64,000 nt of DNA, from assembly GCA_037176845.1 (NCBI GenBank), contig JAYKXP010000045.1:124001-188000 (forward strand), written 5' to 3'. The notes beneath the pieces are model-generated. The model saw nothing but the letters and a program-made list of their open reading frames with translations, ran no database searches and was not told the DNA's origin. The position numbers and the translations under genes were made by a program. This DNA comes from Paramarasmius palmivorus (lineage: Eukaryota; Basidiomycota; Agaricomycetes; Agaricales; Marasmiaceae). Shown here one piece after another: positions 1-12,053 of the stretch (positions are counted from its first letter, which is position 1; each line of letters begins with the position of its first letter).

Positions 1-1288
1 ATTGTGTTGTCATCTGTCCATTGATTTTTTTTCTCTTATATTCATAGTCCTTGGGTTTGCGAGTGTGGCGTGTGTATTAATATTTAATTGATATTGCCGA
101 ACTTCGGCACCTTTCTATAATGAGGTACTGACAGTGAGGCGGCATTCGTCGGCCTTCGAACTGCAGGACCGTGATGCGTGACACTTGTTCTTTCCATCAA
201 CTGTCCATCAACACCATTCGGGCAATGCGAAAGATCCACCACTTTCGTCCCTTGTCCTTTGCAGTGCCTCCCGGCCGCGGTCCTAGGAGCAAGGAAACAT
301 TTGGCCGTCCTGAACCGAGGCAATATGCTGCCATTAACCAAACAGGCGGGGCCCGAGCTTCAGTCCTCAAGGTCTCAAACTTGAACTTCCCGGATCTTCG
401 TTACCGTTGAAGCAATTGTGGGCTTGACGTCAGCATTCAATTGAGTGAGTACTGATGAAAGCCCAGATACAATCATCTATTGATGCGCTTTCCGTTCATC
501 AATGTATTACGGCGCGCTGTGTTTCGCTCATCACAGCCCAAATTCTCGCCAGCTATGAAACCAGATCCTGCGCAAGATACCTTTTTTTGAAGTTCGAGCC
601 GATTTACAACACAGGGATTCTGATAGATGGTCCAGTTGAGCGCCTTTGCACGAGATTCACAGGAATAACTCACAATAATATCTCAAAACTCAGCACGTAA
701 TAGGAGGCCAGCAACCTGATCAGAATGGTGAAGATTCCAGGGCAGCTCCTGTTTGTCAGACAACCGTACCTCATCTTTTCACCTTAGCATGCCAGACCTT
801 TCCGTGGTTGCTTGCCAACTCTATAACTTCTTTTCACGATTAATCAACAACCAATGTGAGGGACCCACAAGATATCGGCAGGATCTGCCGAAAGTCTAAA
901 GGTTCGTATCTCATAAGATCTCATTCAAACTACAAGAGATGAAACTTCAACTACTGGACAGGTACACAATATTCCTCTAGTTCACCCGGTTGAAGAGACT
1001 AACCCATGAATCAGCTGGTGTTTCTTGCTACGAGTGAGAATCTCATTTTCTCAATTGACTCAAGACTATTACTGGCGCTACTGTAGCCGAATGAAGGTTC
1101 TCAAGCCTGTCGCTTGATGATATTCAGCTTAACAAGGTACATTTCATCTTTCAAGAAAAGTATCTCCTAACCGTCCAATTGCCATATCAACACCTTCCTC
1201 AGGACCAGGCTGCTCGAATACTACTCCTCTGGGAGAGACATTGAAATCCTTTTGCCTGTATCTTTGTCGTCAAGCGCGATTTTGCCTC
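1..1288. other. Intergenic, left edge to laccase promoter
   Basis: No supportable gene was found. The open frames here are short (110 codons or fewer), overlap on both strands, and show no recognisable motif. The last few hundred bases presumably carry the laccase upstream region. Confidence 0.5.
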
Positions 1289-1298
1289 GTATATATGC
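1289..1298 (+). promoter_or_regulatory. TATA-like box of the laccase gene
   Basis: A GTATATATGC stretch lies about 50 bp before the laccase ATG at 1346. The spacing matches other TATA-like boxes in this window, before the P450, SDR and oxalate decarboxylase genes. Confidence 0.5.
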
Positions 1299-1345
1299 TG
1301 AGTGAAATTTCTCACTTTTTAGATCAAACGCTTTCAGCTCTAGGC

Positions 1346-3793
1346 ATGCACGGCGTCTTCAAAGTGCTCTCAGCTTTTCTCTTCGGGCACGGATGCATTG
1401 CTGCTATTGGTCCAATTGCAAATCTTGTTATCAGCAATAAGGACGTGAGTCCTGATGGATTCACTCGTGGTGCTGTGGTCGCTGGTGGGAGTACTATTGG
1501 TCCACTCATTGTCGGACGCAAGGTTCTTATAATTGCACGTGATTTTCTACACTTACTGAATTCCCAAGTATAGGGAGACACGTTCAAACTCAATGTCATC
1601 AACAAACTAAACGACAATAGCATGTTGCAGTCAACAACCATTGTGTGTGGAATTACATGCGACACTTTTCATCGCGACTAACACTTGTATGTTATAGCAT
1701 TGGCATGGATTTTTTCAAAAGGGTACTGCATGGGCAGACGGTCCTGCGTTCGTAACTCAGTGTCCCATAGCCAAGGGAGACAGCTTCCTGTACGACTTTA
1801 GAGTACCCGATCAAGCTGGGACTTTCTGGTACCATTCGCATCTATGTACAGTGCTCAATCTCGTCGCTAACAGCCACATGTTGATTTCTTGACAACAGCA
1901 ACTCAATATTGTGATGGTCTGCGCGGTGCCATTGTTGTTTATGACCGCTTTGATCCTCATCGACTGTTGTACGATGTGGATGATGGTAAGGATTTCCACA
2001 TATACCTGATCGGTTTAATGATGTGATGGTGGCGCTACAGAGTCCACTGTCATTACGCTTGCCGATTGGTATCATGCCAAAGCAAAGACTCTTACCTTCC
2101 CGTATGGTCCTTTAGGATTACCTGAGATGGATGTTTCTGATGACGTTTATAGAACACCAGACTCTACACTTATCAATGGTCTTGGTCGTTGGTCTCAAGG
2201 CGGAAGAACTCCTTTATCAGTAATCAAGGTTCATTGGGGTAGAAGGTCCGTATGTTCCACAGTCTGTTGCCTTTTGCTGTCAAATGTGCCGCCACAGATA
2301 TCGCATCCGTGTTGCTAACATAGCCTGCAATCCTCATTATACATTTTGGATTGACAATCATGACATGTACGAGCATTTCTCCTGACTGATACTAAATGAT
2401 TGCGCTGATGGGCGCTATGTCCGCAGGACGATCATCGAGGTAGACAGCGTAAATGTTCGTCCGAAAAAGGCAGATTCGTTCGAGATCTTTGTTGGTGAGT
2501 AACAGTCCGTGTGGGTTGCGTGAGTGGCGGTTTACTGTATCATGAGGCCAACGCGTTTCCTTTGTGGCAAGTATGCTTTGCTGTGTTCTGTGATCAGTCG
2601 GTGCTAATGTTCATCCACTGAAGTTGCATGCCAACCGGCCAATTAAGAATTATTGTAAAGTCTCTTTGTGCTTCGTCGTTCCCGCGTCTGACACGTTTCT
2701 AGGGATCCGTGCCAATCCTAATACAGGCACTACTGGGTTTGATAATGGGATTAACTCCGCTATACTTCATTATATCGGAGCGCCGAATACCGAGCCCGCA
2801 CCATCAACGTTTGGTCCGTCGGACACCATGAAAGAGTCAGAGATCAGAGTACGCAAGATTCATATTCAAGCCCGTCAAATCTTACTCACTTGGTTGACTT
2901 TTTAGCCATTGCTATTCGCAGGTGCACCTGGGTTTCCTGAACCGGGAAAGGCTGATGTCAACATCAACCTGAACTTTGGATTTGTCAGTTCTTCATTATA
3001 TTTCCTCTACCATATTTTGTCTAATCCTTGCCAGAACCAATTCGGTAAATTCACCGTGAACGGAGTTGAATATGTGAACCCCACGGTTCCGGTGCTCTTG
3101 CAGATCCTCAGTGGGGCTCAGCGCCCGAACGATCTACTCCCGTCTGGTTCAGTATATCAGCTGCCGCCGAATAAAGTCATCGAGATATCCATGCCGGGCG
3201 GGCTTCTCGGCATCGAGGTTAGTTGTAATGCTATAATGATTATGCTCCAGCACTTAATACTCGGCGTCCCAGCATCCTATTCACCTGCATGGGGTTTGTG
3301 TTATGAATTTCCTCTCCCGAAAATTGCTGAATCCATGGAATTCAGCACACTTTTGATGTCGTCCGAGTAGCCGGAAGTGACCAGTACAACTTCCTAAACC
3401 CCGTAAGACGCAATTTATCTGACCTGATTTCGCCATCATTGACTTCTCCCTTGTAGATTCGGCGTGATGTTGTGAGTATAGGGAACGCTGGAGATAATGT
3501 TACCATTCGATTCCGTACGGACAATCCGGGGCCCTGGTTCCTTCACTGTCACATTGACTGGCATCTTGAAGCGTACGTGCTGTTTTACTTCCTGTTTGTT
3601 GAGTTTACTCATTGCATCACAGTGGGTTTGCTGTTGTTTTTGCAGAAAGAACAAGTGAGTGGAGACATGATATCGATCCCTCTCGTGCGTTATTATTGCT
3701 TTGCATCAAATGCTGTCGGAATGAATCTCGTTTACAGGTGCTTGGGATAAACTATGCCCAAAATTCAACTCTCTTGGACCTGAGGATCTTTAG
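1346..3793 (+). CDS. Laccase (secreted multicopper oxidase)
   Basis: Multicopper oxidase that oxidises phenols and reduces oxygen to water, expected to be secreted. Seventeen exons join in frame to 530 residues, the usual size for a basidiomycete laccase. The ATG at 1346 opens a signal peptide (about residues 1-20, ending CIAA), followed by the mature start IGPIANL. All four copper motifs are present: [15 protein letters not shown] (exon 3), [16 protein letters not shown] (exons 3-4), HPIHLHG (a 21-nt exon, 3273-3293) and [16 protein letters not shown] (exons 15-16). The residue ten after the type-1 Cys is Phe, as in high-redox laccases. Exons: 1346-1522, 1574-1642, 1698-1845, 1899-1985, 2041-2245, 2298-2366, 2427-2494, 2547-2566, 2624-2654, 2703-2848, 2906-2983, 3035-3217, 3273-3293, 3346-3402, 3457-3572, 3623-3684, 3738-3793. 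The intron 2567-2623 has a GC donor. The gene looks intact. Confidence 0.93.
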
Positions 3794-4841
3794 TAGTGGC
3801 GTATCAGATATCGTCTTCTTGCCACGGACATATTTATTATATTTATTATTTATATGGAACAATTCTACTAAGTTATCGGTGAAGCTTAACAGTCTAGGGT
3901 CGATGTGCGGACGGAACTTCACCCTCGGCTGAATCACCTCGTCTATCGTAAACCCTACTGGCTCGGACTCTGCTCGTTAGAAGGCCTACGACATTCCGTC
4001 AGGCACTAGTATGCATAAGCTGTAACATTGGACCTCCTGAAGAACTTCTTGGATTTCTCGGCGGTCCTGAGGCATTGAGGATATTTGAGACTAGAGATTT
4101 GATAATCATCTCAGATATCTTTTCCAGTGCAACTCACTATCCGCTACCCATCTAACAAGTATACAAGTAACCCAAAGCGCGGGCCTGGGTTGACAGTCGC
4201 GACGCGTCTTTACCACGCCCCGTGACACGTGGCGTAACTACACTGCCTTTTCCAAACGTGACGTAGTTACACGTTGATTTCTTACACCGCTTTATTCATT
4301 TGCTGTTCAACTCTATCCATTCCATGCCGTTTTTTGCCTATAGCAGCTGTGAAGATTTCGACGAAGGATCAATTGGAACATCCGGTGTCCCTCAGGTTTC
4401 AAGCTCTAGTGTCGGAGTCATTGGAGTTCTCGCCATGGAGATATATTGATGTTCGTTCGAGATTGAGCTAGACCGATTGAAGGAACTATGGCTCGCAGAT
4501 TTACCATCGGAAGGTAAGTCCTATTTGAAATCATTCTGGAGGTATCTTGAGTCCGTTTCAGGTACCATACTTTTACTCCACCCGTCGTTTATCGGTGCCG
4601 TTCGTGACTCGAATAATCTTCCAGCCCACGGGAGGAGGCACAGTTTTCTGCGTAGAATCCGTAGTTCGATGTCTAACTGTCAAGCAACCGACTCAAAAAG
4701 GTAATCGCATTGAGTCACAGGTGTTTTGATGCGCTACTGGTGTATGTGGTTCTTTGACGCTCATAGCACTGCACAGCCTCGGGTTATCGGCTGCGTTGCA
4801 GTCAAGCCGAAGTATATCTCGCTTCGTTGTAGTGCAAACTA
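3794..4841. other. Intergenic, laccase to P450 number 1
   Basis: No gene is supported. Several overlapping ORFs of 60-75 codons between 4274 and 4904 have no family features and no sensible splicing. Confidence 0.5.
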
Positions 4842-4849
4842 TATATAAG
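4842..4849 (+). promoter_or_regulatory. TATA box of P450 number 1
   Basis: TATATAAG lies 56 bp before the ATG at 4905. Confidence 0.6.
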
Positions 4850-4904
4850 GGCAAGGATTCCCGAGTCAGTCTTGCCAACACATTCATTTTCCATCGGTTC
4901 ACCA

Positions 4905-6782
4905 ATGGAAACCACCGCAGTACTCAATGTCACCCTCAAGCTAACGGGCCTGTCTGCACTAGCTGGTGTGGTGAGTAATCTTCGTGTCGAAGATATAGTA
5001 TCTCACTGACGTTCCACAGGGTACACATCAACTCTTTCGAAGGAATGAACCCACACGGCATACCTTCCTACCCTATCTTCTTCTCCTTGCTTTGGCGCCT
5101 ATGGGGCTATGCCACTACCTCGACGTTCTCGATACCATGTCGCTTGCCATATCATATGCCTCTTTCTATCTCTTCATGACAATATCTGTCATTGCCTACC
5201 GACTATCCCCCTATCATCCATTAGCCGATATTCCTGGACCAACCATGTTCAAGGTTTCAAAGCTCTGGCGAGCTTATATCTGCTGGAAAGGCCAACAGCA
5301 TCACATGCTGAAGGCACTGCACGATGAATATGGTACCGTTGTTCGAACTGGTATGTTCCCTTTTTCTGTTTTGAGATTTCATCTGACTCATTTTGCGATA
5401 GGCCCAAACGAGATCTCAGTCATTGATGTTGACTCTATGAAGGCCGTTCTCGGACCCAACGGGCTTCCGAAAGGTCAAGGTAAATTAGTGTTTTAACTAT
5501 TTTGCTCCATATATCTAACGATTCCATTATAGGTTACCAAGTTCGTCGCGATGAACGCACTGATGGTTCTCTTCTCGAGCTTGTTGGTGATCCCCATACA
5601 GCTCGCCGACGCCTTTGGAACCGCGGAATGAGCACCGAGTCACTTCGCGAATACGAAGAGATTATCCACCACCGTGCTGTCCAGCTCGTCGAAGGTCTCT
5701 CCTCTCGATCTCATGTCGACCTTGGAAAGTGGCTCGCCTACTTCTCCGTCGACTTCATGGCAGACATGGCATTTGGTGCAGGAAGCTCTGGCCCCCAGAT
5801 GCTAGTGAACGGCGGAGACAAACACGGATTGCTTGAATTGATTGCGCAAGCGGCCAAGACTTCCGAAATCCTTACTCATATTCCTTGGCTGAGGCACTTC
5901 CCCGGATATCAGACTGTCCTTGCACAGAATGTTCAGCGGATGTTGGATTTCGGCAGAACGTGGTCTTCAGCCCGTGTTACCAATGGTGCTCGTACCAAGG
6001 ACTTGTGGTACCATCTCACTGATGAAGCCGGCCTTGAGAAGTCACCTCCATCTCTCGAAACGGTTACATCAGATTCCGCACTGGCTATTGTTGCAGGGTC
6101 GGACACCACTGCTTCTGCGATGAGCTCGCTATTCTGGTTCCTTCTCTCCAATCCGGAATGGTATAAGCGCCTGCAGAAGGAGGTCGATGAAGTATATCCC
6201 GAGGGAGACGATGCTCTCGATGCATCTCGTCACGGAAAGATGAAGGTCTTAGGAGCATGTCTCGATGAGTGCCTTCGTTTGGCTCCTCCCGTACCTTCTG
6301 GGGGAGCACGAACTGTTGTAGAACCTCGGGTGATTGCCGGTCATCTTTTGCCTCGCGGTACCCAAGTCTACGTTCCGACATACTGTGTTCACCGCCGAGC
6401 ATATCACTTCTACCCCAACACAGACGATTTTGATCCTTCACGGTGGTTGGTCGACCCCAACTTTAATCCAACTTCAAACGCTCCCTCGTATACGCCTCCT
6501 TCGAATGCCGACGAATCTCTCTCTCCTTCGACGCCATCTATCTACTCCCCACCGCAGATACTAGATTACGAGGCGTACATTCCTTTCTCGTATGGCCCAG
6601 CCAACTGCGTCGGTAAGAACCTTGCTCGAAGGGAAATGATGATGGTCATTTCACTTCTCATGCAAAAGTTCGAGTTCAGGTTCAAGGAAGGCTTTGAGTG
6701 GCAGAGCTGGCCGGACAGAATCGAGGATTACTTTGTTGCTTTGAGGGGGCCCTTGGAAATTGAAGTGCGGGCACGGCGGTAA
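4905..6782 (+). CDS. Cytochrome P450 monooxygenase (number 1)
   Basis: Haem-thiolate monooxygenase, expected to be ER-anchored; substrate unknown. Four exons (4905-4970, 5020-5350, 5402-5479, 5533-6782) join to 574 residues. The N-terminus is hydrophobic with more than one membrane segment, followed by YRLSPYHPLADIPGP, a proline hinge typical of basidiomycete P450s. Further motifs are the I-helix AGSDTTAS, the ExxR helix DECLRLAPP, the FDPSRW region and the haem loop FSYGPANCVGKNLA with its Cys ligand. A Ser/Pro/Thr-rich insert (around positions 6470-6550) lies between FDPSRW and the haem loop. It is clearly related to the P450 genes at 28691 and 46942 (same hinge and 'GPNE' and 'GLPKGQ' segments). 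The start is supported by the upstream TATA box. The CYP family was not assigned. Confidence 0.92.
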
Positions 6783-7036
6783 ACGAACTCTATTGAACTC
6801 ACGAATATTTATCAAATAACGATGTATTCTTATTGTCTAAGTAATTTTTACCACCCGTTTGTTATTATAGTGTACATTACTAGTATAAAGTAGCTAACTG
6901 TATCCCTCGAATTATACAATACAATTGAATGTGTCATATCTCAATGTGTAGCAGCCCCGTGAGTACAGGAAGTTCTTCAAGACGAAAGCCATGGTAGTCT
7001 CCATTTACAGAACAATATTCTATTCTCGTGTATCCA

Positions 7037-7468
7037 TCATATCTGCTCTGCGTCTAAAAAGCGTTGAGAACGAGAAGAAAGATACCGCATGTTAACGAAC
7101 CTCATTTCCGCTCGACATGCTTCCACTGCATCCATAGCTCCGGAATTAGCCGCCCTTGTTGCGAGCTGAGATAGGTCTTCAAGGGTGATGTGATCTTCGC
7201 TCAGGTTTGGAGGATCTTTATGCATGAACCTGAGCAGCAAGAGAACAACGCTTTGTTTTGCCGGAATATTCACAGTCCGAGTCTGGGGTGGAAGCGTTAT
7301 GATTGCATGTATAGGGTGCAAAAACTCCAGGATCTCGTAGTGAGTGTGTATCTGGGTACCATCAGAGCACCTGACGACGTAGTCCAGAGGCTTGTCGCAG
7401 TGGCTTGATACTATTTATATGTCAGTGTTGCGCGGATTACTGGGCTGAGATGACTTACAGTTGCACAT
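7037..7468 (-). CDS. Short BTB/POZ-like protein
   Basis: Two exons are proposed: a 10-nt first exon (7459-7468, ATG at 7468) spliced to 7037-7410, giving about 127 residues. The protein carries features of fungal BTB/POZ proteins: an early 'DYVVRCSDG' strand, a central hydrophobic helix (SVVLLLLRFMHKD), an acidic 'LSEDHITLEDL' helix and a C-terminal helix with 'DAVEACRAEM'. BTB domains mediate protein dimerisation, but this one is short and has no partner domain. A TATA box lies about 65 bp upstream on the minus strand (7527-7536). The tiny first exon is inference; the main exon could also start at an internal ATG (7321). Confidence 0.5.
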
Positions 7469-7526
7469 TTTTTCTGTTTGGGCAGCGATCAAGGGGGAAT
7501 TGGGGCAAGATAATAAGACATTGTCG

Positions 7527-7536
7527 TTTATATATA
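7527..7536 (-). promoter_or_regulatory. TATA box of the BTB-like gene
   Basis: Read on the minus strand it is TATATATAAA, about 60 bp before the proposed ATG at 7468. Confidence 0.5.
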
Positions 7537-7828
7537 CGGGGAGGGATGAACCAACGGCCTTTGACCACAAAGAGTCACAGCCACAATTTCCTTGTTTTTG
7601 GAACTCGGACTAGCTTGGGACGTGGCCTACTGCGAACAAAGGTCAATGGTATGGAGCGGAGTTTTTTCGGCCTGTGAATGTCAGGCCTATGCCACTCGAG
7701 TATCCAGTGGCATCCAGTGGCATCGTTCACGACCGATAAGCGCTGAAAATTGAATACGCGTCGCGTCGTATCACTTGATCTAGAGCACACTACCACGTGA
7801 CGACTGTTTATCTTCCTCTGCAACGGCC

Positions 7829-8284
7829 ATGTCGACGATTCCTTTTTTTCCATATCGGCTCTTCTTTATCTATATCGAGCCTATCTCCGCACTAGCAGGG
7901 GCGTACTATGGTGCTGTACGTCCACAAGACTATCTCAAAGACCTCAGCCTTCCAAGTGCACCGCCAGACCCGTCGACGACGCTAACGACACAAGTATGGA
8001 TGTCCATCCTTCAGCTATCGAACCTCTACCTCCTTTTTGCGCTGAATGAGCATCTCGTATTATCCTCCACGACCTCTCTCAAGACCTGGCGCAGATTACT
8101 CTTCGTCCTTCTCGTTGCGGACTTTGGCCATCTTCTATCGATGGCGCCACTTGGACCGGGAGTGTATTGGAGAGTATGGGAATGGAATGCGATGGTTTGG
8201 GGGAGTGTTGGCTTTGTCTATCTGGGCGCTTTGACGAGGATGATGTTCCTTGCAGGAGTTGGGATCCGGGCGCGCCGTAATTGA
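7829..8284 (+). CDS. DUF7704-type integral membrane protein
   Basis: Intronless, 151 residues. It has four predicted membrane segments: about residues 8-30, 55-75, 88-108 and 122-142. The sequence resembles the fungal DUF7704 family as I remember it: 'YIEPISALAGAYYG' near the start, 'LQLSNLYLLFALNEHLVL' in the middle, 'VADFGHL' before the third loop, and a final 'VGFVYLGALTRMMFL' helix. The family function is unknown. The ATG at 7829 gives the full family length. The tail is short and basic (RARRN). Confidence 0.8.
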   Translation: MSTIPFFPYRLFFIYIEPISALAGAYYGAVRPQDYLKDLSLPSAPPDPSTTLTTQVWMSILQLSNLYLLFALNEHLVLSSTTSLKTWRRLLFVLLVADFGHLLSMAPLGPGVYWRVWEWNAMVWGSVGFVYLGALTRMMFLAGVGIRARRN

Positions 8285-8554
8285 TGTTGTGGGGTTTCGT
8301 GTGAGTCCGTCCTCATTTTTGCCCCGTGGTCTTTCATCTTTGTGATTCTCTGATAGAGTGCTGTTCAAGAAGAAACATTGTTTTCGATAGTTCAACAGCG
8401 GAGAGTCCTCGTGAACATTCCCTGTCAAAGTTAGACGCTTAAACATTGCTGCCGAGTCGACAAACCCTTTACCACCTTCTCCCTTCTCCCTTCCCCTTCC
8501 CTTACACACGGACTACCACCCATCTCGATTCGCCTCACTTTCCGTAAACCCACA

Positions 8555-9547
8555 ATGATCAATGGCGGTCGCGGCTTCACTATCAATGGCGGAGCCTTCA
8601 ATAACGTTCACGGAGCCCAATATAACAACAGCGGAAACACCAACAACCATATCGCCGGCGATATGAATTCCTATCATACAGAAAATCACGGAAACAACAA
8701 TGTCACTAACAACGGGGCCAACCATGCTGCCAGGCCAAGAAGAGGTGAGTTCTTCACGGAGTTTGTGCAGATGCGATGCTGACGGATACGAAACAATCTA
8801 GTACCGAGACGACCTCCTCCAGCTCCTCGATATGAGTATGGGTACGAAGACGAGGAAGAATATTATCGCGGTAGACCAAGGATGCCATACTACCCCGCAT
8901 CAGACCCCAGTTATGGGCATCACCCACCTCCTTCTATGGGCTATGGTGGTTATGGCCCAGAGCCACCTTATCAGCGAAGGGAACACTACGATCCCAATGA
9001 TGCTTATGATACTCGTCATAGACCACCTCCTCGCCAATATGGGCCTGCGCCTCAGCGAGACGCTTATCCCGATAATTACGACCCGCGGTACAATCCACAG
9101 CATCAAAGCTACCGTGATGATCGTCAGCAACCGCCGCCTCGTGACTCTTATGACCCCCGAGGCTATGCACGACCGCAACAGCCTCCCCCTCATCACGATC
9201 AATATTATGATCCACAGTCGCCCGATCCCCAGTATTACCCTCGGAATTCACCTCCTTCGGGCGCATCGAGGCCTGCTCCACTGCATATGAGCTCTGCGCC
9301 AGGGGAAATAGAACAAAGCCTTCCGAATCAGTATTCTCCGCAACCCCCTCGCTCACACACTTCTACCTCACAGCCGCGCCCGTCGAAGAACCCATTTCAT
9401 AAACAGGCAGCTGGACCAGCGGACCAGGAAGTATCCGAAGACGAAGATGGAGATGATGCGGAAGGGAGCACCGGGGCTGGAGACCGTGCAGGTGCAGGCG
9501 GCAGCGGAAATGGGGAACCCACGGTCAGGAGATTGGGACCAAGATAA
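8555..9547 (+). CDS. Gene A: Asn/Gly motif fused to Pro/Tyr-rich protein
   Basis: Two exons (8555-8744 and 8802-9547, joined in phase 1) give 311 residues. The N-terminus carries the motif shared with genes B, D and F: NGGAFNNVHGAQYNN, then more Asn/Gly-rich sequence. The rest is low-complexity Pro/Tyr/Gln/Asp-rich sequence (YDP, YYP and PPP runs). It ends in an acidic stretch (EVSEDEDGDD), a Gly/Ala run and a basic tail (TVRRLGPR). There is no signal peptide or membrane segment and no enzyme domain. The composition suggests an intrinsically disordered, possibly phase-separating protein; this is inference. Unlike B to F it lacks the GNGNT-type repeat. Confidence 0.75.
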
Positions 9548-10257
9548 TTCGACTGTTACTTACCTTCTGCTTTCTGAGTGATTATGTTATCGGGCGCTCG
9601 CATTGCTATTCAAGTGTTTTCGCAATCTTCTGTGTTCTGGACTTATTTTACTTTGAAAATAGTCTTTGATACCCCAGGACGTGCCGAGATTCTGGTCGAG
9701 AACATCTTCAGCCACTACGAGGGACATCATAGGTCCAGACGGTATATCCATACACGGTACATGTCAACCACCAATGGAAAGGAAGCAAGTTTTATTTCCA
9801 GGCTATGCGTTTTGCAGGGTAACGCGAAAAGATACCAAAATGCTGTACCAGATCTCGTCGAATGCGGTCGGTTTGTGCAAAACATCGATCACGAACGAAG
9901 TCGTAAATGGCTTATCACTGCTGTTCTGTACATTCATTCTCAGAAACGCCCAACTCAGATTTCTAGATAGCTTCTTTTGACATTTGCTTGACCTGCGAAT
10001 TATCTGTACCTGTGTGGCACGGGGTATGCTGTTAGGACGTCTTCCAAAGACATGCGATGTTGTCGGTCACGGTGGCGTCAAAACTTTGAAAAATGCGAAG
10101 TGCGCATTGAATTCTAATTTAGCAATACCGGCAGGTGCAATCAACAGCCTTGCCTGTTCATTACGAAAGAGCGACAACGCAGCTCGCTATAAACCCCCAC
10201 AGAAATTGCTCCTTTTGCCACCAACTAAATCTTGTATACAGTGCCTTGCTTCCTTTC
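9548..10257. other. Intergenic, genes A to B
   Basis: No gene is supported. The forward ORFs of 104-141 codons across this stretch overlap each other in different frames and show no motif. Confidence 0.45.
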
Positions 10258-10997
10258 ATGTTCAACGGCTGCAACGATTTTCAAACCAACGGTGGGGCGT
10301 ACAACAATGTAAATGGGTCACAATACAACAACAAAGATGGGCCGATGAACAATACTTGGGACTCTTCTCGTACTACAGCCGTAGGAAACGGGATAACGCT
10401 GGGAGATAGGAGAGGCAAGGGAAAGACTACAGTTGGAGGCAACTGGGAATACTCGGGCAATGAAACAGGTGCGTCCTCGCTATTGCGTTGGGATTGAATC
10501 CGAATGACCGTGACCCTTTTCACATTCAACAGAGAACGGTAGCATTGTTGGCAATGCCAACACTGGTGGAAACTATGATGTCGAAGGAGATCAGAACGTG
10601 AGTGGAGATTGGAAATATCGTATAGGTGGGCCAGCTTGTATTTCCTTGCAAGGTCAAGCATTGATCAGGTTTGAATATAAACACGGCAGGCTCAGAAGGA
10701 CTGGGGAACCGGCGCGAGGGAAACAATATCAGCGGAGAAAGGAGCGATGATAGGATGTCTCGCACCCAAAGAAATCTATCCGCAGAATCCCCAGATGGAA
10801 AAGATTCAAGGAACCCATCGGGTGAAAATCCCCCGGCGTATGCAGAGTTGGCAGTTAAGAATAAGACTCATACCCCCTCTACGAATCGGCCACCTGATAT
10901 TGGGCATATACTTGCAGTAGTTGGGGCCATTAGCGGGATTGCATTTTGCGCTGTTGGTGTTTACGTCTCAGCCAAGTTTGTATACGGATTACTATAG
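10258..10997 (+). CDS. Gene B: Asn/Gly repeat protein with PPxY motif and C-terminal anchor
   Basis: Three exons (10258-10468, 10533-10625, 10690-10997), all joined in phase 1, give 203 residues. Order: N-terminal motif NGGAYNNVNGSQYNN; repeat 1 with core VGNGIT and end GGNWEYSG, basic in the middle (GDRRGKG); repeat 2 alone on exon 2, core IVGNANTGG and end SGDWKY, acidic in the middle. A degenerate third repeat (GNNISGE) follows, then a polar linker with a PPAY motif. The last segment, about 25 hydrophobic residues (HILAVVGAISGIAFCAVGVYV), is very near the C-terminus, suggesting a tail anchor with the repeats in the cytosol. PPxY motifs bind WW domains of Rsp5/Nedd4 ubiquitin ligases in known proteins; applying that here is inference. 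Function unknown. Confidence 0.8.
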
Positions 10998-11619
10998 CCT
11001 CGACGGGTAGATGATGCTAAATATGGTAGACCTTCACGATACTGATTACTTGAATATGGCCGCATATTATTTTGTGTGTAAGATTATGATGTGCCAACAC
11101 AAGTCAGTACTTCGTATCGAAGAAACAGCGATGATCTAAGATGTCCGCAGCCAAACAAAAATTTACAACAGTCTGAAGCTGTCACTAAACGTTTCCATGT
11201 CGTTGATATTCTTACTTCAGCGCTAATCTAAAGTCATGGGATACACAAATGCGCCAGCTCTGTTTGAGCGGTAAGCGGTTCCTGTTGCTCAAATTGATGC
11301 CTTCATTTTCGTCTCGTGGAATCTGTCAAAGCAATGTGGAGGGGAGCTGACCATAATGGCGTTTGTATGCTGATTATACTCCTTGCGCCACCAATGGCAC
11401 CATTACTAAATACAGTCGCGGCTTATATTCCAATGGACATCGGAAAAAAGAACGAGCCTCCACTCAAATCAATACTGTCACTGACAGAACCTTAAAGATG
11501 ATTAATACTCTAGAACATAAATAGTCTATTATAACCATATCTTTCAGTTGTGCCACAGCCCAGTCGCCTACTAGCACACCTACTCATTCTTCACTACCGA
11601 GCGTATACCGAACAGCGCC
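10998..11619. other. Intergenic, genes B to C
   Basis: I see no gene. AT-rich segments just before 11620 (around 11500-11535) may hold the gene C promoter. Confidence 0.5.
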
Positions 11620-12053
11620 ATGAGTGAACAAAGCTCTTCTCCTTGCAAGATAGTCGGTAATGGGAACACGCGTGGTACGTCAGGGGGACAAGGAACAAGA
11701 ACTATTTCCGGGGATTGGGAATATCGAGGTGGCGGTCGAAATGGTGGATTTAGTTTCGTATCTGTCGTGACGCAAATTGACACACTTGGCCTGCTACTGT
11801 AGATTCTTCCATAATCGGAAACGGTAATACTGGCGGGGACAACAACTCGAAGGGAGGAGAGAATATCAGCGGTAGCTGGAGTTACTCTTCAGGTATGGCC
11901 ATGGTCGTGTGGCAATAAACACCGTGCTGATAAGTATCTCTTAATCCAGCAAGATCTGATGGCGAAGAGTGTCTCATGAGCTTGGGAGGACAGAAACGTG
12001 ACACTGTTTGTCCTGGTTCGAAACCCACAATGAACCGAGAGAACAGAAAATAA
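11620..12053 (+). CDS. Gene C: minimal two-repeat protein
   Basis: Three exons (11620-11728, 11803-11892, 11950-12053), all joined in phase 1, give 100 residues. It lacks the N-terminal NGG motif and starts almost directly with repeat 1 (KIVGNGNTRG, ending ISGDWEYRG). Repeat 2 (SSIIGNGNTGG, ending ISGSWSYSS) fills exon 2, which is 90 nt and symmetric. The third exon codes a short polar tail without a membrane segment. It may be the minimal form of the family or a reduced copy. No known domain is recognised. Confidence 0.7.

Noticed and set aside
8832..9356. Long shadow ORFs over gene A exon 2 on both strands
   Set aside because: They arise from the low-complexity Pro/Tyr codons of gene A; only one frame continues exon 1 correctly.
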